A stretch of DNA of 64,000 bases from CAYLNL01 sp964385175 (GCA_964385175.1 CAYLNL010000006.1:1-64000), one strand, 5' to 3'; positions 35,021 through 44,644 are shown, counted from the first letter of the stretch. The notes: generated by a model from the letters alone, not told the origin. Numbers and translations: made by a program.

Positions 35021-35172
35021 ACCCCGTGTATTCAGCCATTTTAAGCCGCTATGGTATGTCCCGGTACGGGCCCCGTTTTTTAAACGGCGGGGCCTTTCCC
35101 CGGGTTTAGAATGGACCTGGCGTTACAATAAGGTGGAGACCGCAAACCACCCTAAAAAACAGGGCGAAACCG
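34704..35172 (+). repeat. 469-bp direct repeat, left copy
   Basis: By base-by-base reading I find no difference from 39435-39903 (offset 4731). It spans most of the broken secreted-protein gene, its terminator and the first part of leader copy 2. Sequences diverge on both sides. Confidence 0.9.
35069..35097 (+). terminator. Candidate intrinsic terminator after the broken secreted gene
   Basis: GGCCCCG (35069-35075) pairs with CGGGGCC (35088-35094), then TTT. The T-tract is short, so it may be weak. Duplicated at 39800-39828. Confidence 0.5.
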
Positions 35173-35189
35173 GGACGCCGATCTTCCGG
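35132..35189 (+). ncRNA. Structured 5' leader, copy 2
   Basis: GGTGG...CCACC from 35132, CTAAAAAAC, AGGGCGAAACC, CCGG...CCGG ending at 35189, 23 nt before the lectin-like gene. The upstream GGGCTGACCCCCC box of the other copies is absent. The first 41 nt belong to the 469-bp repeat. Confidence 0.65.
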
Positions 35190-35212
35190 CAACCTTTAAA
35201 AATTATAATAGT

Positions 35213-38200
35213 ATGGAACAAAAAGAAGCTGTCCTGCTCCTCACCACCCTGCATTGCATTCAGGAAACCAAGGAATCCGGCCATGACGAAGTGTATATAC
35301 TCATTTACGGCGATGGAAAACTTATTGGACGATACCCCACTGGCAGCAGTGGCTACAGCATGCATTCAGATGAAGATGCATCTGTTGACGTGGAGATCAA
35401 ATGCACCTACTTCAACGAAATCAGTATTGACTTTTGGGAGTGCGACGATTATCATAATAACACCACCCCGGACTCCGAAGATGACCACATCGGCTGGGTC
35501 TATATTAAACGGGGCGATGAGTGGGATGAGGACAACAGCGGCTCCCGGACCGTGATCAGGGATGACGATCCTGGGGAGTACAAAATAGACTTCCGCATCA
35601 TCACCGATCCTATTCCCACCGTACGGCTCCTTGGGATCTATTGCGAAACCCAGTCTGCCGGGATGAATGTAAACCTGGTCGAGGCCATTGCCTCAGTAGC
35701 GGAGGATTGTACAAAAGCAGCGGGGAAAGTCCTCAAAAAAAGCCCACGCCCCAGCCGGAAACTTATAGGCGACGCCTTTATAGCCGCCTCAAAAGTCCTG
35801 AAAGGTATCGTGGAGTTTGCCGAGTTGATTGCACACCTTATCGAAGGCGATGACGATGTCTATATGAGGCATATCGCCGATACCGAAACCCGTGGCGTGG
35901 GCGGCAGCTTTTTCCCGCCTGATAAAGAAGTGTATAAAATGACCGAAGGCACGGAAATACATTTCGAGGAGGAATATGGGAAATATTTCCGCTTTCCCCT
36001 CGATACAGGCCCGGTAACGATTGAGCTTAGGGAATATGACGCTGCCAAATATGATATTATTGTGGGATCCATCATCATTGATCCTGAGCAGATCAGCAAC
36101 AATACAAGCCAAGGCATTGGCGGAGGCTCTCCGCCTACAGACGAGGACGTCGCCCCGATCGAAGGCGGAATGGCTGTATTCGATGGCCCCGCAGTGGTGG
36201 AGATTGCCAACAGCTATTACGGCAGGCACAATGGCGAGGGCGCCGTATACCATGTTTGCTATAGCGTAGGGATGGAAGACTGGTGTAAACCCGCCACTAC
36301 CGAAGGACAGGCGGATCCGAACGACGAGGAAGCGCCGCAGGAAGTTCACGGCTATTTCACCGCGCCCCGGGGGCCGGTTGACCTGAATTTCGCGATCGAG
36401 GGATGTAAAGAACAAAACGGCGTACTCCCAACTGTTGAAGAGATGAGCGCATTAGTAGCGCAGGGGCTCATCCCGGATTCATGGCCCAAAGGCAATTACT
36501 GGCTGGCGGAGCATTATTATATCAATATTGAAACCGGGAGTTTTAATAGTGCTGCAAGTGGAGCGGAAACCTATTTTTATTCCTGTAAACAAGCAGACCG
36601 GGAAGATGGCGTGGAAGGATGGGATGGTGTCTATGGATTTACCTTCTCTTCCCCGGAAGGACTGATAGCATATGCTGTGGCCACCGAGGGATGCACAAGC
36701 AAAGGAGGTGAGCTGCCTACGGCTGATGCAATGCGGAAATTAATCCAGGAAGGGAAAATCCCCGGATCCTGGCCGAAAGGGCCTTATTGGCTAAGCGGAC
36801 AATCTTATATGAACCTTCCCGAAGGCACCATTACCGAATCAGCAGACGGATCCGAACTGTGCTTCTATACCTGCCAGATAGAAGGACTGAATGAGGATAA
36901 AATTGAAGCATGGGAAGGCATAGGAGGACTATATACCTTTCCCCTGGGCCCGGGAAATGCAACTTCCGCAGCCGAAGGAACTGCATTTCAGAAAGGGGAA
37001 CTCCCTTCCATCGAGCAGTTACGTGTCTTGATCCAGCAAGGTATGATCCCGGATTCCTGGCCCGCCGATGCGTATTACTGGACGGCGGACAACCGATGGG
37101 TAGATATTACCGACATCTATAATGCCGGAACCTCGGCAAACGGTTCGGAGCTATACTACTATACGTGCATCATAGAAGCTTTGGCAGACGGCGTGGAATC
37201 TCTGGAAAGCATTGAATACGGAGAACGGCTCTACGTTCCGCCCCGGGAACTACTAAGCCATAGCGAAGCAACCGCTGTTTGCGAAGCTCGCGGAGGCGAA
37301 CTGCCAACCCTCGAAGCGCTGCGGCTTCTGGTGGAGCAAGGAAAAATTCCGGAATCCTGGCCGAGGGATGCCTATTATTATACGATCGAGCGATATATGG
37401 TGAACATCAACGCAGTTGGCAGCAGCGATGATATTGTCATGTCCGCAGACGGACGGCACTCCTGCTATTATAGCTGTGAGCTGGAGCCGGAGAGAACGCA
37501 GGAAGTGCATGGCTTCTTCACCGCCCCTCAGTACGTAGTGGACCTGGACGCCGCCAACCGCGGTTGCGCCGGTCAGGGCGGCGCGCTGCCCTCTTTGGAA
37601 GAGTTGCTGCTCCTGATAGAACAGGGACGGATCCCCGATTCTTGGCCCAAAGGCAAGTATTGGGCTGGTGCCAGCGCAAACACCCCTTTCCGGGTCAACA
37701 TTGAGGACGGGTCTTACAGCTACTCCACAAACGGGGCGCAACTGTGTTATTATAGCTGTAAAATAGAAGATGAGGCAGACGGCGTAGCAGAATGGGAACC
37801 GGGAGATGGCTATCTTACCTTCCCGCCCGAAGAACGTTTGAACTTTGAAGATGCAACCGCAGCCTGTGAGGCCATGGGCGGTGAACTCCCCTCGCTTGCC
37901 CAGATGCAAACCCTGATCAAGGAAGGCCGGATTCCAAACACCTGGCCTGCCAATCCTTGTTGGTACATTACATCTGATAATCGCTTGATAGATATTACGG
38001 ACTGGGAACACGAAGGTACCCCGGAAACCACCTATTATTACAGTTGCAAGCTTCCCAGCAATGTCAGCAGAATAGAAAGCGGGGATGAAGTGGAAAGAGA
38101 AGGACGCTTATATACCCACCCCCAGGGCCCGGTGGACCATACCCATGCCACAGACGGCAGCTTTTATCAAGGCGGCGTACTCCCCAATCTCGAAGAACTG

Positions 38201-39262
38201 CGCCTTATGGTGGAGCAGGGGCTTATCCCGGATACATGGCCAACAGATTGTCGCTACTATACCCGCGAAAAATACATGGTACGGATAGACACCGTTAATA
38301 CCACTGTTGAACTTTCGGAAGATGGCTCCGACCTGTGTTATTACACCTGTAAAATACAGCAGGAACCGGTGGACCAGGAAGTGCATGGGTTTTTTAAATC
38401 TCCCCTCCTCCAGGTAGTAAAATCGAATCTGGATGATTATCTTGCTATCCAAGGCGCACTCCCCACGCTTGAGGAAATGCTGCTGCTCATTGCGCAGGGC
38501 CGGATCCCCGATACCTGGCCCACCGACTGTACTTACTGGGTAGGCGCGAGCGCGGAAACCCTGTTCAAGGTGGATATCAAGACCGGAGCGTATTATTTTC
38601 AAAATGAATACTACGATGGTGAGTGTTATTATACCTATAAAATAGAAAGTGAAGCAGACGGTATGGAAGAGTGGACGGGCGTGGATGCGTTTTATATGCT
38701 GCCGGGGGAGCCACAGGACTATGCCACTGCAAGGCAGGCCTGTCTTGACCAGCGCGGCAAGCTCCCTTCCGTTGAAGTCTTGCAAAAGCTCATCCGCCAG
38801 GGTAAGATTCCGGAAAGCTGGCCCACCGGTTACTACTGGACCAGCGGGAGTTACTATATGAATATCGCCGACGGTACGTTTAAGTACTCCCTCTCCGGAT
38901 TCCAGTCTTGTTATTATACCTGTAGAATAGCAGGCGCGAGAGGTGTGGCGCAGGGTGATGAAGTGAAAATAGATGAGGTGTTGTACATGTCTCCCGCAGG
39001 CCCGCTTAAAAGAGATGATGCAAAGAACTTTTGTGATTACCAGGGCGGCAAGTTTCCCACGCTTGAAGAGATGCAATACCTGATAGACGAGGGGCTGGTG
39101 CCGGATACCTGGCCCACAGACAAGCCTTACCTGACAAGCACCGGCCACTGGGTGGACATAACCAATAGCGCTAATACCGAGTACGACTCGGACGGGCTTG
39201 TACCGGGTTATTATACCTGTAAAGTAGTATTGGGGCAGCAGGAAGAAGAAGCTTCCGACTGA
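35213..39262 (+). CDS. Large chassis protein with ten C-type-lectin-like repeats
   Basis: 1349 residues, no signal peptide and no type IX CTD. Residues 1-~355 match the N-terminus of the protein at 51719: a C2-like start with SGHDEVYI, DPIPTVRLLGIYCETQSAG, KKSPRPSRKLIGDAF, FFPPDKE, YFRFPLDTGPVT and YSVGMEDWC. The rest is ten ~85-100-residue repeats, each with a GxLPTxEE(M/L)xxLIxQG segment, IPDSWP, an aromatic YW-type strand, and YYTCK at the end. LPT...WP...YW...C is the pattern of the invasin/intimin C-type-lectin-like fold, so a tandem glycan- or protein-binding array is inferred. Leader copy 2 precedes it and a strong terminator follows. Confidence 0.88.
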   Translation: MEQKEAVLLLTTLHCIQETKESGHDEVYILIYGDGKLIGRYPTGSSGYSMHSDEDASVDVEIKCTYFNEISIDFWECDDYHNNTTPDSEDDHIGWVYIKRGDEWDEDNSGSRTVIRDDDPGEYKIDFRIITDPIPTVRLLGIYCETQSAGMNVNLVEAIASVAEDCTKAAGKVLKKSPRPSRKLIGDAFIAASKVLKGIVEFAELIAHLIEGDDDVYMRHIADTETRGVGGSFFPPDKEVYKMTEGTEIHFEEEYGKYFRFPLDTGPVTIELREYDAAKYDIIVGSIIIDPEQISNNTSQGIGGGSPPTDEDVAPIEGGMAVFDGPAVVEIANSYYGRHNGEGAVYHVCYSVGMEDWCKPATTEGQADPNDEEAPQEVHGYFTAPRGPVDLNFAIEGCKEQNGVLPTVEEMSALVAQGLIPDSWPKGNYWLAEHYYINIETGSFNSAASGAETYFYSCKQADREDGVEGWDGVYGFTFSSPEGLIAYAVATEGCTSKGGELPTADAMRKLIQEGKIPGSWPKGPYWLSGQSYMNLPEGTITESADGSELCFYTCQIEGLNEDKIEAWEGIGGLYTFPLGPGNATSAAEGTAFQKGELPSIEQLRVLIQQGMIPDSWPADAYYWTADNRWVDITDIYNAGTSANGSELYYYTCIIEALADGVESLESIEYGERLYVPPRELLSHSEATAVCEARGGELPTLEALRLLVEQGKIPESWPRDAYYYTIERYMVNINAVGSSDDIVMSADGRHSCYYSCELEPERTQEVHGFFTAPQYVVDLDAANRGCAGQGGALPSLEELLLLIEQGRIPDSWPKGKYWAGASANTPFRVNIEDGSYSYSTNGAQLCYYSCKIEDEADGVAEWEPGDGYLTFPPEERLNFEDATAACEAMGGELPSLAQMQTLIKEGRIPNTWPANPCWYITSDNRLIDITDWEHEGTPETTYYYSCKLPSNVSRIESGDEVEREGRLYTHPQGPVDHTHATDGSFYQGGVLPNLEELRLMVEQGLIPDTWPTDCRYYTREKYMVRIDTVNTTVELSEDGSDLCYYTCKIQQEPVDQEVHGFFKSPLLQVVKSNLDDYLAIQGALPTLEEMLLLIAQGRIPDTWPTDCTYWVGASAETLFKVDIKTGAYYFQNEYYDGECYYTYKIESEADGMEEWTGVDAFYMLPGEPQDYATARQACLDQRGKLPSVEVLQKLIRQGKIPESWPTGYYWTSGSYYMNIADGTFKYSLSGFQSCYYTCRIAGARGVAQGDEVKIDEVLYMSPAGPLKRDDAKNFCDYQGGKFPTLEEMQYLIDEGLVPDTWPTDKPYLTSTGHWVDITNSANTEYDSDGLVPGYYTCKVVLGQQEEEASD
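36345..39220 (+). repeat. Ten tandem C-type-lectin-like coding repeats
   Basis: Each repeat contains G-x-L/F-P-x near its middle and (I/V)P(D/E/G/N)(S/T)WP about 20 residues later. The ten are GVLPT, GELPT, GELPS, GELPT, GALPS, GELPS, GVLPN, GALPT, GKLPS and GKFPT. Two alternating subtypes are visible: one starts EVHG(Y/F)F and carries a short spacer, the other has SGDEV or WEG linkers. Confidence 0.85.
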
Positions 39263-39324
39263 AGCCTTGAACGAAAGTACTACGCGAAGCTGTAAGTGCA
39301 TTCGTATTATGTATTTCTGGTGGG

Positions 39325-39371
39325 TCCCGCCCCCAATGGCTATGGCAAACTAAACAAGGGGCGGGATTTTT
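39325..39371 (+). terminator. Intrinsic terminator after the first lectin-like gene
   Basis: TCCCGCCCC (39325-39333) pairs with GGGGCGGGA (39358-39366), then TTTTT. The loop CTATGGCAAACTAAACA is also found in the terminator at 45799. Confidence 0.85.
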
Positions 39372-39434
39372 CCTTCTTTGAAAAACACTATCCGGGCTTT
39401 ACGAGCGCAACTACGGCAACCGCCGCCGAAACCA

Positions 39435-39751
39435 CTGTTAAGGCCGAAACGCCTTTTGTCGACACATGGATTGGCGGTTGGGTTGGCTAGGATGGTACAA
39501 GAAAGAGATGAACGGGATCATGGACTGTTGAAAAATTTGACAAAGGCAGGTATTTTATCAAACCTGCCAGCGGCACGGTAGTGAATATCACGGCTACGCT
39601 CATGGTAGATAATGGCGAAACTAAATATATATGCGTAACTGGATATACTAAGGACGGTTATGGATATGTTTATATTTATGATCCTACGGACAACATATTC
39701 GGCTCCGGTACTGACGGAGACTTTTCCTTTGTAGCCTCCGTGGAGCAGTAA
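39435..39751 (+). pseudogene. Second, 5'-less copy of the broken secreted-protein gene
   Basis: Same frame interruptions as the left copy (TAG 39488-39490, later TGA) and the same end at 39749-39751. About 35 bp upstream of the perfect repeat is still similar (GCAACCGCCGCCGAAACCA), but the signal peptide region is replaced by the terminator of the lectin-like gene. Confidence 0.65.
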
Positions 39752-39799
39752 ACCCCGTGTATTCAGCCATTTTAAGCCGCTATGGTATGTCCCGGTACG

Positions 39800-39828
39800 G
39801 GCCCCGTTTTTTAAACGGCGGGGCCTTT
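39800..39828 (+). terminator. Candidate terminator, duplicate of 35069-35097
   Basis: Same GGCCCCG/CGGGGCC hairpin with a short T-tract, carried by the 469-bp repeat. Confidence 0.5.
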
Positions 39829-39862
39829 CCCCGGGTTTAGAATGGACCTGGCGTTACAATAA

Positions 39863-39956
39863 GGTGGAGACCGCAAACCACCCTAAAAAACAGGGCGAAA
39901 CCGTACGCCTCCCAACCCCCATAGTCCCGGAGGCTATCGGAGTTTCGGGATTTTTT
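39863..39956 (+). ncRNA. Orphan structured leader (copy 3) with a terminator and no gene
   Basis: GGTGG...CCACC, CTAAAAAAC and AGGGCGAAACC as in the other copies up to 39903. No start codon context follows. Instead TCCCG (39925-39929) pairs with CGGGA (39946-39950), followed by TTTTTT. This could be an empty cassette left by loss of the cargo, a terminated small RNA, or an attenuated leader. Confidence 0.55.
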
Positions 39957-40375
39957 AGACCGGCACAAACGGCTCAAAATAGGCAGTTATTTGTAATTTT
40001 TTTTTAAATCAAGAATAACAGCCCGGTTTCGGGTTTCCGGAGCAGCTGTCAAAAAGGTATAAGCAGGTAGCCTAATTGAGAACCCCAAGCCTCGTTAACA
40101 GATTTTGAAACAGAGACTCTTTTACAGAAAATCTACACCTGCCCTCTTTGTAGAATTCTTTAAAAAAAATCAAAGAAGAAGCATGACAATACTTGAAAAT
40201 CTGCCTAAAACAGGAGTGAATATATTTTCATTTATATTCATTGCTATGCATATTTTTTTTTGAATTTTATCTTTTATGTTATAATATTGTATCGCTTTTT
40301 ATCATATATTGGATTTTTCCAACATCAAGGTAAAAATAAGAGATTGTTAATTTATAAAGTGAAGAACTGTTTTTT
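39957..40375. other. AT-rich upstream region of the second hybrid regulator
   Basis: About 420 bp without a credible ORF, including T-runs and a GCATAT-T(n) stretch that resembles the region upstream of the first regulator. No 21-nt direct-repeat site is seen. Confidence 0.5.
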
Positions 40376-43300
40376 ATGAAAAACAATGATGTATTATCTT
40401 TCCTGAAAAATATTTCATTGGTTTTATGTATAGGATTTATGGGTAGTGGACCGGCCATTGCCCAGGATTATATTTTTAACCTGGAAACCATCAATATAGA
40501 AACCGGTCTTCCCCACCGGATGACACATGGCCTTGCACAAGATAAAGAAGGGTTTATATGGGTAAGCACCCCAGGCACCATAAGCCGCTATGATGGTTAC
40601 ACCTTTAAAACCTATAATTCCGCTTTCTTAGGAGTAGGGGATTATAATCCTATCCGGATGGCTATAGACGCCCGCAACCGGCTATGGTATTGTAATGAAA
40701 GAGATGGTTCCTCGATGAGCGGGGTTATAGACACTGATAAGGATACAATCTATTTGATGGAAACCATTTCCGGGGGGCTTTTTACCTCCAAAGATGTTGT
40801 GTACCTGAGAAACGCTGCCCCGGGCAGCGATGATATTCTCCTTATCACCCGCAACGGTACCGTTTATAAATACGACGGTGGGTTCCGAAAAATATACCAG
40901 TATCCTCACCTCTCTAACATCCCTCCTGTTTGCCGGGAGAATCCTGATGGCAGTTACTGGATCGTGTACGGTTCTGTAGCCTTTAAAGTGAAAAATGGGA
41001 AAACCTTAGAAACTGTTAAGATTACCGAAACCCCCGTAAGAGAAATTGCAGCAACCACTCCAAAACTTCTCTTAGAAATGCAAAATTCTCCTGTAAACTA
41101 TCGCATCCTCGAGAATGGCAGGCTGACGCCCTTCTCCGTAGCACCTCATACTCCGGAAGTTATAAAAAAGATATGCCTGCTGAATAAAGATTACACCTGC
41201 TATATCGCCGGGGACTCTCTTTTCATAAGAGATACGCATGGAAAGCTGCTATTTGGGGCCGGGGGGATTGAATTTCCGGATACACAGCAAACAGGAAGTT
41301 CTGGGTATGTGTTATTAGACAAGCAAAATATCCTCTGGATACCCACTCTAAACGGGTTGCTGAAGCTTACGGCGAAAAAAAATCCATTTGAGGTGTTATT
41401 GCCAGGAACCAGCATACGTGGTATTTATAAAGAAAAAGATACGTTATGGGTGGGTACTTTAGGGCACTATGGAACCTCTGTTGCCGGTAGTAAAAGCCCG
41501 GGGTCTTTGCGCCGGAAAATACCGCTTCACAATGCCATATCATTTTACAAAGACCTCGAAGGGCGGTTGTTAACTGGTCGTTTTAATAAAATAGTAGAAT
41601 ACAACCGCCCTAAAAACACCTTTGATGAACATACGGTTACTAATTCTAAATTTTTCCAAGTATTTTTTCACAATCCTGTCACCCACCATCACTGGGCAGG
41701 TACAGATAACAGGCTGTTCCGTTTCGACCCCAAGACATGGGAGCTACTCCCTTTTCCCTTACCGGTAACTTCCAGGGAAGTAACTATCCAACAATTCTAC
41801 CAGAACAAACAGGGAATATGGATTGTTACCAATGAGGGGCTTTTTCTGCTGGATAGTGAAAAAGAAACCCTTCTCCATCACTATACCAAGGCAGATGGGT
41901 TACCCACCAATAGCATCAATTATCTTTACGAAGATGCAACCGGAATCTTCTGGTTGGGCACCAAAGACGACGGGCTGGTGCGCTGGGACAGGCAAAACAA
42001 TACCTTCCGCCAGTTTACGCGCGATGATGAGCTCTCTAACGACAATATCTATGCCGTATATGAGGACGATTATGAAACACTCTGGTTGCCCAGCGATTAT
42101 GGGCTGATGGCTTTTGACAAAAACACTGCCATCACCCGCGTATATTTACCTAAAGACGGGATTGCCCATGAAGAGTTCAATCGCTTTTCTCATTTCCGGG
42201 ATACAGATGGCACACTATATTTTGGCGGATTGAGCGGCATTACCCGGTTTCACCCGGAAGCGCTGCGAAAAAACGCAGGTACCACTTTTCCCCTGTATAT
42301 TAGCCGGGTACGGGTGCTGCCAAACAAGGCAGAAACCTTTATAAATAAAACAGAGGCTTTCAAAGCGTCCCAAAGTATCAAATTAAGCCCCAATGACCGC
42401 ATCCTGGAACTAGACCTTACACTCTTAGATTATGAACGCTCTTCAGAAAATCAGTATGCGTACCGGCTTTCCGGCAAACAGGACCAGTGGATTTATACCC
42501 GCACCAACCGGCTCACCATCATCAATCCGCCTTACGGAAAATACGACCTGGTCATAAAAGCCCGGGGAGCATCGGGGGTATGGTCTGAAAACCTCCTCGT
42601 TATTCCCATGGAGGCACAAGCCCCTTTCTACAAACAATGGTGGTTTGCTATAGTATTGATTCTCATCATTATAACAGGTATTTTCATAGGATTGCGCTGG
42701 CGGGTACGAAAACTCAGAAAAGACCGGGAACGGCTGGAAAAAGAAGTGCAAAACAGAACCCAAAAGATTGCCGAACAAGCTGAAGAACTAAAAGCCTTGG
42801 ACAAAGCCAAAACCCGTTTTTTTGCCAACATTACCCATGAGTTTCGCACCCCGCTTACGCTGGTGACGGGGCCTCTTGAGCAGATACTGGAAGAGCCCGC
42901 GCAACCTGCCGCCCTTAAACGAAAACTCTCCGGGGTTTTAAAAAATACCCGCAACCTCATGGAACTCATAAACCAGTTGTTAGATCTTTCCAAGCTGGAG
43001 AGCGGCCGAATGAAAGTAGATATCCATTATGGCGATATTATTCGCTATACCCGCGAATTGGTGCAACAGTTCCAGCCCTTAGCCGATAAAAAGCAGTTAT
43101 ACCTAGAATTCCACTCCAATATAAAAGAATGGAAAATCCATATAGATATTGATAAATGGACCAAAATTGTTTATAACCTGCTTTCCAATGCCATTAAATT
43201 CACCTCAGAAGGCGACAGTATATCCATAGGTTTAGAGCATTATAAATGGGAAAACAGGGAATATCTTCGCCTTATGGTAAAAGATACCGGCATCGGTATT

Positions 43301-44374
43301 TCCCTGGAAAACCTGGAGCACATTTTTGACCGCTTTTACCAGGCAGATGCTTCTTCTACCCGCCTGCAGGGAGGTACCGGTATTGGTTTATCACTGGTAA
43401 GAGAGTTCACAACACTGCTGGAAGGAACCATAACAGCAAAGAGTATTATACATGAAGGCTCCGAGTTTGTTATAACCCTTCCTGTAACCACCGTAGCTAA
43501 TGGAGCGAATTATGAGACGGCAGATATCTTTTCACCTCCTTTATCTGTTTTTCCGTTGTTTACCGGCGAAACAGAGCCAGCCGGAACTCCGGTAATCCTC
43601 AACGGAAAGGCACAGCTGGAAAACAGAGAAAAACTGGAGCTGCTCATTATTGAAGACAATGACGAGATGCGCCATTATATTCGCTCCTGTATAGACACAT
43701 CGCTATATACTATTTTTGAGGCATCTGATGGTGAAGAAGGTGTTGAAAAAGCGCTGGAACTGGTTCCCGACCTGATTATCTCGGATGTGATGATGCCCAA
43801 AAAGAATGGCTTTGAAGTTACCGAAGCTATCCGGGCGCACCTTGCCACGTCCCATATTCCCCTTATCCTGCTCACCGCCAGAGCCTCCCTGGAAAGTCGC
43901 CTAAAAGGACTGGAGCGCGGCGCCGATGTTTACCTCACCAAGCCCTTTAGCCCCCAGGAGCTCACCCTGCGCATCAAAAAACTCATCGAACTACGAAAAT
44001 TGATGCAGCAGCGCTATCAGTCCCGGCAAACTCCCCCGGAAGAAAATCTCGAATTTAAAAAAGAAGACCGTTTTATCGGCGAGCTTAAAGGCTATATCCT
44101 GGAAAACCTCAGTGAGCCCAGCCTAGATGTAGATACCATCAGCCGGCGTTTTGCCATGAGCCGGGTGCAACTCTACCGCAAACTCCATGCGCTTATAGAC
44201 ATGCCCGTGGCGCATTACATAAAGTCTATTCGCCTGGAAGAAGCTATGCGGCTTCTCCAACAACGGGAGCTAAATGTGAGCGAAATTGCTTATGAAACCG
44301 GCTTTTCGCCCAGTAATTTTTCCAAAATCTTTAAAAAAGCATACGGGAAAGCGCCTTCGGAGTTTTACTCCTGA
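40376..44374 (+). CDS. Hybrid two-component system protein, paralogue of 30196-34191
   Basis: 1332 residues with the same order: signal anchor, propeller repeats, Y_Y_Y domain, membrane helix (FAIVLILIIITGIFIGLRW), HisKA with His821 in NITHEFRTPL, HATPase (GGTGIGLSLVREF), receiver with Asp1137 in LIISDVMMPKKNG, and AraC HTH (EIAYETGFSPSNFSKIFKKA). Kinase, receiver and HTH are very similar to the first copy, while the propeller part is more diverged. This suggests different ligands but overlapping DNA targets. It is followed by direct-repeat promoter B and leader copy 4. Inner membrane, with the sensor in the periplasm. Confidence 0.96.
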   Translation: MKNNDVLSFLKNISLVLCIGFMGSGPAIAQDYIFNLETINIETGLPHRMTHGLAQDKEGFIWVSTPGTISRYDGYTFKTYNSAFLGVGDYNPIRMAIDARNRLWYCNERDGSSMSGVIDTDKDTIYLMETISGGLFTSKDVVYLRNAAPGSDDILLITRNGTVYKYDGGFRKIYQYPHLSNIPPVCRENPDGSYWIVYGSVAFKVKNGKTLETVKITETPVREIAATTPKLLLEMQNSPVNYRILENGRLTPFSVAPHTPEVIKKICLLNKDYTCYIAGDSLFIRDTHGKLLFGAGGIEFPDTQQTGSSGYVLLDKQNILWIPTLNGLLKLTAKKNPFEVLLPGTSIRGIYKEKDTLWVGTLGHYGTSVAGSKSPGSLRRKIPLHNAISFYKDLEGRLLTGRFNKIVEYNRPKNTFDEHTVTNSKFFQVFFHNPVTHHHWAGTDNRLFRFDPKTWELLPFPLPVTSREVTIQQFYQNKQGIWIVTNEGLFLLDSEKETLLHHYTKADGLPTNSINYLYEDATGIFWLGTKDDGLVRWDRQNNTFRQFTRDDELSNDNIYAVYEDDYETLWLPSDYGLMAFDKNTAITRVYLPKDGIAHEEFNRFSHFRDTDGTLYFGGLSGITRFHPEALRKNAGTTFPLYISRVRVLPNKAETFINKTEAFKASQSIKLSPNDRILELDLTLLDYERSSENQYAYRLSGKQDQWIYTRTNRLTIINPPYGKYDLVIKARGASGVWSENLLVIPMEAQAPFYKQWWFAIVLILIIITGIFIGLRWRVRKLRKDRERLEKEVQNRTQKIAEQAEELKALDKAKTRFFANITHEFRTPLTLVTGPLEQILEEPAQPAALKRKLSGVLKNTRNLMELINQLLDLSKLESGRMKVDIHYGDIIRYTRELVQQFQPLADKKQLYLEFHSNIKEWKIHIDIDKWTKIVYNLLSNAIKFTSEGDSISIGLEHYKWENREYLRLMVKDTGIGISLENLEHIFDRFYQADASSTRLQGGTGIGLSLVREFTTLLEGTITAKSIIHEGSEFVITLPVTTVANGANYETADIFSPPLSVFPLFTGETEPAGTPVILNGKAQLENREKLELLIIEDNDEMRHYIRSCIDTSLYTIFEASDGEEGVEKALELVPDLIISDVMMPKKNGFEVTEAIRAHLATSHIPLILLTARASLESRLKGLERGADVYLTKPFSPQELTLRIKKLIELRKLMQQRYQSRQTPPEENLEFKKEDRFIGELKGYILENLSEPSLDVDTISRRFAMSRVQLYRKLHALIDMPVAHYIKSIRLEEAMRLLQQRELNVSEIAYETGFSPSNFSKIFKKAYGKAPSEFYS

Positions 44375-44455
44375 GTCTTTTTTGGAACATGTCCCGCAAT
44401 CCTGCCTTAAAAAATCATCTGAAATACCTTTATAAACCCTTGCAAATAAAAGAAT

Positions 44456-44521
44456 GGTACAAACAGACGAATACTTGAAACAAAAGAACGATTAAAATTT
44501 AAACAGGAATAAAATATTTGC
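44456..44521 (+). promoter_or_regulatory. Direct-repeat promoter B
   Basis: ACAAA-x2-GAC half-sites at 44459 and 44480 (period 21, second one degenerate: ACAAAAGAAC). TTTGC at 44517 is 37 nt after the second ACAAA, as in promoters A and C. Confidence 0.6.
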
Positions 44522-44546
44522 AAAAAAAAATACACCGGTTCACCAA

Positions 44547-44644
44547 CGGGCTACCCCCCCTACAAAACCAAATTATGTGCCTACCAGGTGGAGACCGAAA
44601 ACCACCTTAAAAAACAGGGCGAAACCGGGGCGCCTTTTCCCGGG
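44547..44644 (+). ncRNA. Structured 5' leader, copy 4
   Basis: CGGGCTACCCCCCCTAC box, then GGTGG...CCACC from 44587, TTAAAAAAC, AGGGCGAAACC and CCGGG...CCCGG ending at 44644, 27 nt before the ATG. Here the peptide reading frame of the leader happens to be in frame with the gene. Confidence 0.65.

Larger units (their letters stand above)
39435..39903 (+). repeat. 469-bp direct repeat, right copy
   Basis: Identical, as read, to 34704-35172. It begins inside a decayed copy of the secreted gene that lacks the signal peptide, and ends inside leader copy 3. Confidence 0.9.

Noticed and set aside
38108..39301. 397-codon open frame on the minus strand across the lectin repeats
   Set aside because: It lies wholly antisense to a clear repeat-containing gene, and its open frame comes from the repeated codon pattern; it has no recognisable domain or start context.
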